Shown here in pieces: positions 20,164-32,782 of a stretch of DNA of 64,000 bases. The notes under the pieces were generated by a model. That model saw nothing but the letters and a program-made list of their open reading frames with translations, was not told where the DNA came from and ran no database searches. This DNA comes from Myrica gale. Lineage: Eukaryota; Streptophyta; Magnoliopsida; Fagales; Myricaceae. The stretch is taken from NCBI GenBank assembly GCA_963930655.1, contig OZ005618.1, forward strand, positions 17,945,001-18,009,000, in the 5' to 3' direction. Each line of letters starts with the position of its first letter. The stretch's first letter is position 1. The position numbers and the translations under genes were made by a program.

Positions 20164-21783
20164 GGAAAAAGTACCCAAACAATCCTTGTGGTTTCACGTT
20201 GTGACAAAATAGTCCTTATGGTTTCAACTTGAACAAATTAGTCCCTGTGGTTAGCAAACTGTTGCACTGTAGTTTCTCCGTCAATCCTCTCGTGAAACTA
20301 TTAAAGGATAACGTTGTCGTGTCAATAATTTACCAAGTGGACATTGATGAGTTGACAATTTCCATATGTGGCCATCCACATAATATTTAAAAAAAATAAA
20401 TTTATAGAAATGTACCCAAACATACAATGTGGTTTCACGTTGTGACAAAATGGTCCCTCTGGTTTCAATTTGAACAAATTAGTTCCTGTGGTCAGCAAAC
20501 TGTTGTACCGTGGTCCCTCCGTCAATTCCCCTGTGAAACCACTAACAGAGAACACTGATGTGTCAATAATTTATTATGTGGACACTGATGAGCTCACAAT
20601 TTTCATACGTGGAATGCCACTTCACAAAATATTTTAAAAAATAAATATATTTACAGAACATAAAAAACGATTTGAATGCCCTAAACTTACCCCTAAATCA
20701 CACTACCTTCACGGAGAAACCTTCCTCTTCACCGAGAAACTTAACTTCTCATTCGCACTGAAAATTGTTTTCTCCACCTCCACTTCCCTCCCCCCTTCAC
20801 CTCCTAAATCACTGAAATCCCCCACTTCACCTACTCTTTTCTTCGCGTTTTTAATTTCTCGCACAACATGCAAATCCCCCAAATCTTGCTGCATTTTTTC
20901 GTCATCCAAATCTCTCATACGAACACTAATGACACTTTTTGAGTTTCTTTAAACCCTCAAGACAGAAAATGTGCAGTGTTAGGAACCCAAAAAGAGACTG
21001 CGTGAGAAAATAGAAGAAAAAATGATAAAAAAGAAGTTCAGTGTCAAAATCAAGATCTTCGTTGAATTAAGATCTCGTTTTGAGGACTTCATGTTATAAA
21101 CAAATAACCAAAAAAAAAGTAAGTCACTAATACACTACTCTTTACTAGTGGTTTGAAATGCCATTAGTAATTTTGACATTGAGCTTCTTTTTATCGTTTT
21201 TTTCCTTCTATTTTCTCAGGTCAAGGTTTCCCGGTGAAGGTAGTGTGATATGGGAGTAAGTTTAGGGCATTCGAATCTTTTTTTTTTTTATGTTCTGTAA
21301 ATTTATTTATTTATTAAAAATTATGTGAGGTGACATTCCACGTGTGAAAATTGGCAACTCATCAATATCCACGCGATAAATTATTGACACGTTAGCATTC
21401 TCTGTTAATGGGTTCATGAGGGGATTGACAGAGGGACCACGATGCAAGAGTTTGTTGACCACGTGGACTAATTTGTTCAAGTTGAAACCACATGGACCAT
21501 TTTGTCACAACGTGAAACCATAGGGACTTTTTGAGTATTTTTCTGTAAATTTATTTAAATATTATGTGAGCTCGCCACGTGTGAAAATTGTCAGCTCATC
21601 AGTGTCCACGTGGTAAATTATGGATACATCAACGTTTTCCATTAATGGTTTCACGGAGGGATTGATGGAGGGACCACGGTACAAAAATTTGCTGACCACA
21701 GGGATTAATTTGTTCGAATTGAAACCCAAGGACTATTTTTTATCACAATGTGAAACTACATGGACTGTTTGGATACTTTTCCC
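20164..21783. mobile_element. Foldback element, ~1.6 kb near-complete inverted repeat with doubled arms
   Basis: Terminal sequences GGAAAAAGTACCCAAAC and (inverted) GGGAAAAGTATCCAAAC match. Each arm contains two tandem units of about 240 bp (left 20164-20400 and 20401-20660; right about 21290-21540 and 21541-21783) with phrases such as GTGGTTTCACGTTGTGACAA and AACAAATTAGT. Homology continues into the centre: CACACTACCTTCAC pairs with GTGAAGGTAGTGTG, and AAAATAGAAGAAAAAATGAT pairs with an inverted copy at about 21185-21220. The left arm holds about 250-300 bp (20709-20990) absent from the right. No transposase is seen. Transcription would give a long hairpin. Confidence 0.75.
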
Positions 21784-24700
21784 AAAAAAGCCTTGAAATT
21801 CTTGATGCTCGCGTCGAAATCGGTCAGTTTTATGCTTTAATCGACATACTTTTTACTTGGAGGAACATTTCTTTATGAAATGGGTTAGCTTATAGTTTGC
21901 ATGCTAGCTCCAACTATAGGGTTCTTTGCACTTTACACCACAATGAATTATTTTTATTACATGTATCTATCAACTATTAATTTCAGACACATTTTACTCT
22001 CGATAAAAAATTTCAGTTAGTTGACAAAAAAAAAATACCTTTTGGAGTGTGAAATGACAATTTTATCCCCATAATATTTTCTTGACTTGCATGACCCTTT
22101 TATAAGAGTAAAATTATAATTTTAAAGGAAAACTTTTTTCACCCTCCATGAAAATTTTCAATTAATTGATACAAAAATGACTTTTTGACGTGCCAAATAA
22201 TAATTTTATCTGCATAATTTTTTTTATGATGACCTTTTTATGAAGGTAAAATTGTACTTTTATAAGGTAAAAATTATTTTGATGAAAAAATTTAATGGTG
22301 GATGCTGCAATGTGACAAAAATAATATATTAAATTAAAAAGTATCAATTGCATTCCTATAATTAGAGGTTGCAAAGTATATTTATGTCATATTTTATAGT
22401 ATAAAACATAACGTATGGTTTGTTCATGTAGTAAACCACCAACCATACCGTTTGCGGTATGCTCAACCTTGAGGAGTGATGTAAAAATTGAATTATTTAT
22501 ATATTAATGAAAACTATATTCACAGCATCAATTTGTTTTACTAAAGTATTAAGTTTTGAGAAACACAATAGATCAGAATGAATGTAGTCTTCGAGGTAAA
22601 TTAAGTTCATTCATAGGGTATCCAATGGGGTATAGAGTGACAGGGGGATCTTACAGCCATCCCTCTTTTGGGCATCTAGCTTTGTTTTATATCGTCGACA
22701 AAAGAGTCTTGAGGCAAAAAGTCTAATTCGATGCCTTTTCAAAACAATTAATAACTAAAGTTAACATTATAAATAGGTAGATTTATATAAAGGCAAAAAG
22801 ATTGACACTTCATCGGAGAATTTGCTTGATCATGGAACACCCAAGAAAAAGAGATCGAATTCAATCACACTGTACCCAGAGATAGATAATATTAATATTC
22901 TAAAAAAATCATTTGATCAAGTCTTGTTCCTAGGCTTTTCTAGGCCTTCTCCATCAATCGCTAATCACTTAACTTAATTAACCACAAAAAGAATAACTTT
23001 ATTGTTAATTGGGATTTTATATCTCTACCCGAGTTAAGGGATTTGTACCCCAAAAACATTATATAGAAACACATAACTAGTACATCACGATCCATTAAGT
23101 TCCATATGCATGAAAAAGAGCTACGATTCTCTGACCCAGAAAGTCAACATGTTCTGATTATGCTAGTCAACGAAAGATCGAGCTTATATATATATTAATA
23201 ATAAATATTTACACATAAAATATAAGAAGATGATTTAAATAGATTGGAAAAAATAAAAAAGCAGTACATTTGTTAGCTTAATTAAGTCTTAGGGAATTAA
23301 ATTCTTGATCTATTTGTACGTCCATTTCCCCCCACTACTACTCTAATTAATTTGGATTGATTCGCTTCAGTTGACTCTCGTCCCTTTATAAAAACATCAG
23401 TATCCACGGAATCAGAATTCTTCTTTGAAAAGTTTTGTTCTTATAGTAATTATATTATAACACTCCCCATGCAATGGTATAATGATCTGCTGCAATAGCC
23501 AACCAACATGTTGGCTTTTGGCACTAGGCAATCCACATGGGGCATATACATTGATTAATATCGTTTAATTTAATCTTTAATTATAATTTCTTAGGATTCC
23601 CCCATCATAGGGGAGAATATCTTCGTTTAATTAGAAAAGGTATTGGATTATGATGCATTATAATTATTACTGGACAGCCCGAGTCGGAAATCTAAAGCTC
23701 GATCGACCAATTACGAATTTTCTTGAATTTTTTTTACGTACCCATACAAGGTTTTAAAAAAATGGTTGGCAGAGTTTGACCTAAAATCGGGATTACATAT
23801 TGTAATTAGGGGATGGGGAGCTTCAATGCATGGAGTATAAAATTGGACGTCATGATATTTTCTGTCATTTCTTTGCCCGTAAAGTAAATTAAAGCGAACT
23901 TCGTTAACGCGTTAAGATCTCAAAGGACAGTGGATCGCAGGCAATGCTTTGATTAGAGTTTCTCTTGAGCTCTCAAAGTTAGGAGCTGGTTTTGGTCAAC
24001 TAGGCCGATCGATTAATATATGTTTAGGGAATGTTAATGCCTGCAGGTTTGTAGATTGAATTATTAACCATTCATTAAAGATTATTAACCCCGGCCGATC
24101 AACTTGATTAGTTCTTTAAAAGAAGTCACAAACTTTAAGGCAATCTCTCTATGGACAAAACGATTGCATTGAAGAAAAGCAACCACACCCACTACAACCA
24201 CCACCCGCGTGATAGCAGCAACAAATTAATAGATTACATCTAATTGGCCATTGCATAATATTCAATCTTTTTCATCATGACATGTATTTTGCAAACATTA
24301 ATTTGTTTTTGTACTTAATATTTACATCAGATCTAGACGACGGTGATCCAGCTGAAAAACTTACTGATAAGATTGAGAGTATAACGACAAATCCTAGAAA
24401 CTTGAATCAACTCCGAACTCAAGTATTGGTCGAGTTGTGATTATGCGTGCTAAGGATTAAACTCCAAATTATTAATTTGGTCGCATATGGAGGCCGTCCC
24501 GAAGGGTTTTGCAAACCAAATTTCTCTTATTGGACATTGTAACTTTCGCTTAAAAGGATATTATTATCAGGTATTTTATTTCCAGTCTCAATGATTAAAC
24601 GTTAGTTCCTTTTTGAGGGACCTAAAAATACTCTCCGGATAAAAACATATAATTTGGATTAAGAAACATGTACGTCGTAATATTCCTATAATGTTTTTTT

Positions 24701-24801
24701 TTGTTGAATGATTGGAATTAAAGTCTTGACATTTGTCGACCACTAAGAACTGGTTCTTTAAATTTCTGAAGCACCTTCAATTTCTTATATATATATATAT
24801 A
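21784..24801. other. AT-rich spacer
   Basis: No supportable gene in about 3 kb. At about 22016-22290 two diverged copies of a ~140 bp unit are arranged in tandem (TGACAATTTTATCCCCATAAT versus TAATAATTTTATCTGCATAAT). A (TA)n run ends at 24801, at the hAT target site. Confidence 0.45.
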
Positions 24802-24809
24802 GGTTTATA

Positions 24810-26366
24810 CAGTGGCGGATCCAGGAATGTAATGGAAGGGGGGCAAACTCTTAATGAAAAATGACAAAAAAAAAAAAAATTTACTATGTAATGCAAAAAA
24901 ATGTCTTAAAAGTAAAAAAAAAAAAGAATCCTAGAAAGACTAACACGAAGACTGAAATATTTACCACTTTGTGTGAATAAAAATAACATGATCTCGCAAC
25001 AGATTTATTTTTCAAACAAGAAGAAACTAAAATTAAAACTAGCAAAATTTTTATAAATTCCATACTGCACTACATAGTAGAATAATGAATAAAAGCTAAG
25101 AAAAAATTACCAATTGAAAGGAACTAAGCACATAACATTTTTGAATTGAAGGCCTACATGACAATTCAAAGATACTAAGACCTAATAGCAAATTAAAAGG
25201 AACTAAGTACATTATAAGCTTATTAAGACAATTCTACTAGGAAAATGAAACATAGCTTAAATATTCAAAAGCACAGATCAAGTACTTATAGGAAATAAAA
25301 AGAGCAAAAAACGATGGTCTCCTTCTAATCTTGATGAGTAAGATAGCCCAATTCTCCTCTTGCCTTCTATAAGCCCCAAAAGATCAAATCGTGTTTCCCT
25401 TTTTGCTTACACGAATCAGAATTCAGAAATTAGATTCGAGTTTGTATGTGAGTGATTGTATTGACTGTATCTAGGTTTTTACAACAAATATCTTCTGCTT
25501 AGAAAGATTGCAAATTCAAGAATTCTCTATCAGTACTTAATTCATCAAAATTTCGTCACATGAATTCAATTAAAATTTCATCACAAATTCATGAATTTTC
25601 TATCCGGTTCACAATATATTCAATAATCCTAATCTACTAATTAAATTTCATCACAAATTCATGAATTCTCTATCCGGTTCACAATAAATTTAATAATCCT
25701 AATCTGCTAATTAAATTTCATCACATAATTCATCAAAATTTAAAATAAATTTCATCACTAATTGAAAAATAAACAGAGTTACAAAGAGACTTGAGTTGAG
25801 AGAGTACTTGGAGGTTGGAGAGAGAGAGCTGGAGATAGAGAGAGAGAAAGAGTTGTGGTCCTGTGGAGGAGGAGAGAGGGACGGAGAGGGAGAGAGAGAG
25901 CTCAGCCGGCATTATGTCGACTGTGGAGGTCCGGAGGAGGAGAGGCAGTCGGTAGAGTGATAGAGGACTAGAGGCTGGCGTTCTGTAGAGGCAGAGTGGG
26001 AGGAGAGAGAGAGACGGAGGCTAGCATCGGGAGGTGGGGAGCAGAGTGAGAGAGGCTGGGCTGTGGGCGTCAGGGAGAAAAGAGGGGGGGGAAATTGAAG
26101 TTGTTAGAGAGGGAGGGGAGGATGGCGCCGAATTAACTAAAAAAAAGGCCAAGGTGAAATGCGTATTTTACCCTCTGTTGATTTAAAAAAAAAAATTAGA
26201 CCGGCTAGGTTGGCCTGGGCGCCTGGGTTTGAAGGGGGGCTGGCTTCAGGGCCTGGGTCTAAGGGGGGCAGCCCATATAAAAAAATCAAAAAAAAAATTT
26301 TTTAAGAGATTTTTCAGGCAATGGGGGGCGGCTGCCCCCCATTGCCCCTAGCTGGATCCGCCTGTG
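24810..26366. mobile_element. Non-autonomous hAT transposon with perfect 8-bp target duplication
   Basis: GGTTTATA occurs at 24802-24809 and 26367-26374. Terminal inverted repeats: CAGTGGCGGATCCAG at the left, CACAGGCGGATCCAG at the right (inverted), 13 of 15 matching. G-runs follow both ends (GGAAGGGGGGC; inverted counterpart near 26320-26345). The 1557 bp carry no transposase frame, so it must have been mobilised in trans. An internal purine-rich GAGAG region (about 25795-26110) and a duplicated CACAAATTCATGAATT..TCTATCCGGTTCACA segment (about 25580 and 25650) are of unknown origin. Confidence 0.88.
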
Positions 26367-27312
26367 GGTTTATATGTTTTTCACTAACGAGTCGACAAGT
26401 GGATTATGCAGGTTCGAAAAGTTTTCCATGAAGAACTATATACCCTATGCTTTTGAGTTCTTTTCCATGGATTCTTCCAAATTTTCCATCCAAAACAGAA
26501 GGTACCAGCTATATTCCATTTAGCTCTCAACGTGTCAGAGTTACTTTAATAATGCATAATTTCTTTTATAAATGGCTTATTATAAGCTCCAATTTTCAAA
26601 ACACAATATTGCATATATAGCATTGATAGATCAGACAATAAGCTAGTAAATTGAAGTAAAAAGGGACCAAATTTATATATAATTAAACCGTGCACCTCTT
26701 TTATGTACAAATTTGCTTTTTCATTTTTGTAATTTTTTCTCCCTCCTTGTATCAGTAAAATTAATATATTAATATTCGGGGTTGGGAAATAAATAAAAAA
26801 AATTGTACAATGACGAACAAAAGAGAATGAATAGGTCCATCTTACCCCACTTTGAATAGAAAATATTCTTACCCCTTTTATAGGAAATATTCCTACATTA
26901 TTCTATCATCCATAATAAGGGTGATTTCCATATTGATCACTAGGTGACACCGAAAGTATATAGAGGATGTATGAAATAACAAAAATGGCAATTTCAAAGT
27001 GGCATCTCCTTGGCAACCCAATTGAGCAAATGGGAATTAGCCACATAATAAGGTCGAAGAACTTTTCTGCTCGAGGCCACCGCGCGCCATGCGTTCCTCA
27101 ATAAACAAATGTCATAAAAAGGGAGACCAAGCGTTACGGAAAGTAAGCATAGGGTTCTGTCCCTGATTCCCACTTGCACTGAGGGACACTGAGAAAGAAA
27201 GCCAATTATGCAGATATTGGATATATCTTTTCTTGTCCCTTTTTCTGGTTTTTTGTTCTCTGCTGCAGATAGCATGTGATCGATATTGGATATCTAGTAG
27301 GAGAGCCTCTTG

Positions 27313-27332
27313 CCCCCCCCCCCCCCCCCCCC
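27313..27332. repeat. Poly-C tract (20 C)
   Basis: Twenty consecutive C. The minus strand is poly-G, able in principle to form G-quadruplex. Length may be unreliable in an assembly. Confidence 0.85.
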
Positions 27333-27420
27333 TCTAATTTGTGATTCGATCAGCTCCCATTTACCTATATAAAGCAACTTTCAAATCCCTCCATACGCTA
27401 GCTCACGCACAAAATGACAT

Positions 27421-27435
27421 CCCCCCCCCCCCCCC
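27421..27435. repeat. Poly-C tract (15 C)
   Basis: Fifteen consecutive C, 88 bp after the first tract. Confidence 0.85.
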
Positions 27436-27614
27436 GTATTTGCATCCGTACCTTGGGACTGCGACACATTTGGCCTGGTTTTCTGCCATCTTTTGCTGCA
27501 GGGTTTCGTAACTCTATAACATACCATTGGGTGTTTAACAGCCAGTCGTAGTGGTCATTGTACCTTATCATGTCCTTAACTACTCATAGGGCGAATCAGG
27601 GCCCATGCAGTACC

Positions 27615-27939
27615 TGTTAGAGATAATATCATAATCAAATCTTAAATATTTGATATGATATTATGGTTATCATAATATCAAAGATTTGATATCGTTATCA
27701 AGATTCAAATTTAAATGTAGGAATATTTTTCTAGTATGCTTTGTATTGTCTCTGTAAATAAATATCTTCAATTAGTAATTTTGTATGCGCTTATAATACA
27801 AAACACAGCTAGAGGGCTTTCACAGTGGATGTAAATCTTTTAGACCGGACCACTTTGAATGTATCTTGCAAAGAGTCAAGAGCTATCTCACTGGTGAATT
27901 TTCACCCTCAGCTGTACTTCATAAAAAAAAGAGGTGAGT

Positions 27940-27975
<36 letters not shown>

Positions 27976-28416
27976 AAGAGAGAGCATGAGATTTGTTTGG
28001 AAAGGGTCGTGTGCCTATGATTTCAAGGTCCGATCACTCTCAGCCACTCTTCAAGGTCGTGTGCTTATGATTTCAAGTCTGATCACCTTCAGATCTCGTT
28101 TTTCAAATACACTATTTCATATTTCTCCGTCTTGTGTTTGAGGGAGGATGTTAGAGATAATATCATAGTCAAATCTTAAAGATTTATTATGATATTATGG
28201 TTATCACGATATCAAAGATTTGATATCGTTATCAAGATTCAAATTTTAAATTTTAAATGTAGAGATTTAAATTTAAATATAAGAATATTTTTCTATTATG
28301 ATTTGTATTTTCTATATAAATAAAGACCTTCAATTTGTAATCTGTATGCGCTTATAATACAAAACACAGTCATAGAGGACTTTCACAATGGATGCAGATC
28401 TTCTAAACGGAACCAC
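27615..28416 (+). mobile_element. Small LTR-pair element (TRIM-like)
   Basis: Two direct repeats start TGTTAGAGATAATATCAT at 27615 (to about 27853) and 28149 (to about 28416). They share TATCAAAGATTTGATATCG, TGCGCTTATAATACAAAACAC and GGACTTTCACA-type ends. The ~295 bp between them has no coding capacity, contains a (GA)n microsatellite, an internal ~45 bp duplication (GGTCGTGTGCTATGATTTCAAG-like) and ends with a polypurine tract (GAGGGAGGA) exactly before the second repeat. This is the layout of a terminal-repeat retrotransposon in miniature or a heavily deleted LTR element. No standard primer-binding site or clear target duplication was found; the right ends are approximate. Confidence 0.6.
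27933..27985. repeat. (GA)n microsatellite with AAAG interruptions
   Basis: Lies between the two repeats of the TRIM-like element. The RERERE-type reading frame over it is an artefact of the repeat. Confidence 0.85.
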
Positions 28417-31400
28417 ATAAAATCTTTTCTCTTATTATTATTTCTCTCTCCTTTTCATTTTAAACTTGTTCTTTTGTGTCCATACACATCTAGGCCTAGC
28501 TAGATCAATATATCATTGTGTGGTTGTAATCACTCTAATCAAGGGTGAGGCTGACCACGACATAAAACTCTACCCTTACAACCATAGCTCTTGATGTCAG
28601 CAGAAGTACTAGCCATTTGCTGCAAACCCAAGACTTAGCTAATGTCAGCTTAGTCCGTATGTTGGTACTCTTTTGGGTGGGTGCATCAAGTGGCCAGTTA
28701 TGACTTTTCTTTCCCGGCCCCGCACCCCCCCTTTTCCTTGATAGTAATTAGTAGTACTACTTGGGGTTGTAGTGTAGAGGTATTCTTCCTTTTTCTTACG
28801 TATGTACTCCCATCAGCAGTTGGCTTGTGCTACGCGTTTTGGTGTGTATATAGGCGGTTTTCATTGGCATGCATGACTTATATATATATATCCAGTCCAC
28901 TTTCCGCGCGCGCTTATGCAAGAAGATTGACCAAAAAAAGGTTTTATAAACTATTTATCTTTGATTATAAATCATTTTAAAAAGTTCCTTTGATTATCAG
29001 AAGAAAGAAGATTTAACCAGCATATCAGTAGCATTAACTTATCACTGTAGATTAAAATTTAGGAAACTTAATATCAAATCTTCCATTTTTTCTTGTTCTC
29101 TTGATTTCTCATGATTATTTTTCTTTTTCCCTTTGGTATTTTCCGTCAGTACACAAATTTTATTTGTAGTACAACCAGCAAAAAGTACTAAAGGTATATA
29201 TACATAATATCATGATTTGGAAAAGTGAAGCTGCAGGTGGTAGTCATTTGATTAGGCATGGCCTAAATCCCTTAATATATGACTGATCATTGAGGCCCAA
29301 TATATCTCAAATTCCGTGAGCCTAAAAGCTGCCTACGTAGGTAGTATTTTTCTGACTTCTTTTCTAAAGTTAATCTCTTTCCGAGTTACCAGTCTCTCTA
29401 CCAGTGAATCTGTCTCATGCACGTAAAGCTAGCTAGCCCACAAATCCAACCACTTTTCTCCTTTCCATTAATTTATATTCATCCAATATGTTACAAAGCT
29501 TTTATCGTGATCGATAGGGAGGAAGCTTAATCAGTTATCCAGGCACAGCTACGTCAAGTTTTCCATCCTCCATATATATTGTAAGTAATAATATTTCCCA
29601 TGCGGTAGCTTCTGATTTTCTACGACCAATAACATGTAGATGTCGAGCGACCTTGACCAACTCCAACCATGCATGAAGGGAAAATCTTGGCACCTACCCA
29701 ACAAAACGAGACAAAGAGTTTATTAACAAACCCACGCGAAGAAAACCCAATGATCCAAAGGGCTTGAACGTCTAGATCGTTAACCATCCAAATTGGCATT
29801 TACGTACGTTTCGTTCCTCAATGAGGATTAATTAGCCCGAACGGATGCTATACTTTTATTGTACTTTTCAAAGCATTACTTTGCATGATGAAGTGTGAGG
29901 CCGATCGAGCTAGCTAGCTAGGCTTTTTATGCACCTAACCAAGAAACACCTATAATCGTTAAGACTGATCTTGTCATGTACTACGTACGCGCGTACTTTG
30001 TCTCAAAGGAAGCACAAATTTGTAGGTGAGCTCCAGCTAATTTCTCAAGCTGGATAATCAACACAAAAGGAGATCACCTTTAACATTTAATTTCATAAGA
30101 AAATAGTACACATATATATATATATGCTCTTCATGATCTGGATTCCAAACAAGATGATTGTGCTTTGTTCTTTTAGCACATAATGCAGCCTATATATATA
30201 TATGCATGCTTAATTTAAAGTTTTCAAAGACCAATGAAACGTTGATTTGATAGTTAAAGAAAGCTCTGAAACAACGTTCGAGGTGCAAATTTTTTCTGAA
30301 ATTTTTAAGAATTTGAATGTGAATAAGTTAGGTCATGAGCAACTTGACTACGTAGAGAGACCGGGTGAGAATTATGCGCATGACAGAATAAAATTAATTA
30401 ATTAAAAAGAGTCATTAACTCGATCGCATGCGAAAAGCTCCAAATAAATAATATGTTAAATTCGTATTTATCTGAAATAGTGGGACATACGTTTGAAATC
30501 AGAGGACGTCAGAAGTAGCAGCACCTCTCGTCTCTGGAAAGAAAAGAGGCCGGGTATGTGAAAGGAAAAAGGAGATATTCCCAACCAACAAGTGGTGCTT
30601 TATGAAGCTTTATAATAAAGGCTGAAGACCACCTATGTTATTCTCACATATCAGAAGATCTCCCTTCCATTATTACAGTGATTGGATGATGGCACAGAAA
30701 GTGAGAGAAAGTGAAGAGAGAAAACGAATGTGCGGGGCGGAAATACGAGAATATGTATTGGAATTTCCTGACCCCCACTTTTTTTTTTCTAAGTCATGAC
30801 CCCCACTTAATAATACGGGACATTGAGAGCCAATACTAGTTGCGAATGAGAAATCGCCACATGGGAAAATGCGTACGCAACACCTTGACAGTATACTAGT
30901 TGGCTTGAGCTAGGGTTTTTTGTTTTGTCGTGGTCCAAGCCCTTTAGCCCTTTAGCCCACCATGATGGTGAGACCAGCGGTGGCCATGGGTTTGCCTTTT
31001 TGATCGTAGGAAAATGAAGCAATTTCATGTATTAATGGTGGCCAGCCTAGCAGAATCTTGGTAATATTCCTAGGATTGTGCTTGTACGTGTGCCTGCCTT
31101 ACACAGTTACACTTGTGAATTTAGGCCTTTTTTCTTTCACCTTTTTTAACGGCGGAGGGCGGGGGGAACATAAAGATCCTGCCTAAGAATTTTTGGATAT
31201 TACATGCATAAATCCATTGCTCTTTCCTCTTTTCTCCGTACCTTGATGGAAATCGATACCCTTATCTCCAACTGGCTGGAGAGTGACTATTTTTCGGGGT
31301 AAATTTATAATTTCAATCAAATATTTGTCAATGTATATATTAATGCGGTTCCAATGACTTGGACAGCACAAGATCAAACAGTTGGAGTAGTCAAAGGTCT

Positions 31401-32777
31401 CAATGTCAAACTCGAGTCCCACATTAAGTAGGAGTGGAAAAGAAATGATAACATGAGAATGGTATAGGACCAAATTCCACTTTAGATCCTTATTCGATAA
31501 AACTGCATCTTATAATGATTTCGAAGAGTTTCAAAGGCAATATTAACTAATCAATTGAAGTTAAAGTGCATATACGCATGATTAAGAAAGAAAGAAACAT
31601 AAATAAAAACAAAATACAAAAAAGGAAGAGAATATTATAAAAATACTGATTAAGAAAAATAACAATAATGTATTATTGTTAATTTGAGCCTTCATTTTAT
31701 ATATTTTAAACGAAATTTCGGTACATGATATTGGTTATTGGGTAACACATGATGCAAGTACTTTTTCTCAATAAAATTAAAGATGTTTAGTTGGTGTCTT
31801 TTCTTCATGCATATAATATGCATTGATAATTCACAACACTTTTCTGCTTCGATCGGGATTCAGCCAAACAAGCTGGAATTTGCCTTTAAACTAATTGTTT
31901 TCACGTTGCAGGCGTAATACACCCGAAATGACAAAGAAAATCAAAAGAATTGTCCCTACATACATAGGCTCTAGCTCAGATGGCAAAGGAAATTTATCTT
32001 CCTCCAAACATTGCGTGGACGACAAAAATGTGGATGGTCATCCAACTCATTCTGCATATACTTGCACATTCTATGGTGCATAACGTTTTGGATTGCAATC
32101 AAAAGTGGAGGCTATATGGTAAAGCGTGCAATGAAAAAGTTTCCAAAAATAATATATGAACACCATGGAGAAAGAACTCGAGATTAATTATTGGTATCTG
32201 CATTGGTATCTGCATAACAAATCTGATACATGAGTGTATAGTATAAAGTTTATTCAACCCTATAGGACTAGATTCATACAACAAGAATACGATTGTCTAT
32301 ATTAGTCTCTCTAGAGTATACAAAATAATTAATTTAAGTATCACTTTATGAATAAAGATATAATTAATCTATACCTAGGTCTTTATTCTTTGTAGATCAT
32401 GTAGGCTTCTAAGCTAAACGAGCTGATTAATCTCGACCGGCTTCTTTTTTCTTCATCTCTATTTCTTTTCCTTTTTCTTCCATAATATTTTATAGATCAG
32501 TACTAACGTTATTTTCCTTAATTAATCCTCTAAGAATCTATTCTGACACACTATAACGGGTTTAGATTGATTCAGTCCTAATATTAAGGTCCTAATGTAT
32601 CCTAATAGCGGCTCTGGATCATTTGCCTTCCAGAGGGTTAGGGTTAGGATTTGGATATATATTTAGCTTCAACAATGAATAGACACATGTGCCTTCCAAA
32701 GGGTTTTCCCCCTTATTCTTGAAAGAAAATAGTTTTACTGCTAGACTTAACGATGTTATTGGTCATGATTTGGTTTG
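28417..32777. other. Intergenic spacer
   Basis: About 4.3 kb of AT-rich DNA without a supportable gene. Short (TA)n runs occur near 28881, 30113 and 30193. One micro-insertion lies at 30769-30808. Minus-strand frames at 30807-31028 and 31183-31473 have no recognisable domain. Confidence 0.5.
30769..30808 (-). mobile_element. Micro-retroposon: T8 + CTAAGTCA between perfect 12-bp direct repeats
   Basis: TGACCCCCACTT occurs at 30769-30780 and 30797-30808. The 16 bases between are eight T then CTAAGTCA, i.e. minus-strand TGACTTAG plus poly(A). The CTTAG-poly(A) end is shared with the insertion at 17580-17628 and the element at 43.6 kb. Confidence 0.65.
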
Positions 32778-32782
32778 AAATT

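Larger units (their letters stand above)
26375..27614. other. Spacer with two long poly-C tracts
   Basis: No supportable gene. Poly-C runs lie at 27313-27332 and 27421-27435, with a TATA-like CTATATAAAG (about 27364-27373) between them. The minus-strand frame 26994-27275 shows no known domain. Confidence 0.4.

Noticed and set aside
27400..27520. Small ORF beginning ATGACATCC with a proline run after a TATA box
   Set aside because: The proline run is only the poly-C tract; the rest has no domain.
27938..28141. RERERE-type ORF
   Set aside because: Translation of a (GA)n microsatellite within the TRIM-like element.
29745..29775. TCCAAAGGG resembling the start of miR393
   Set aside because: Only nine bases agree and no hairpin partner was seen nearby.
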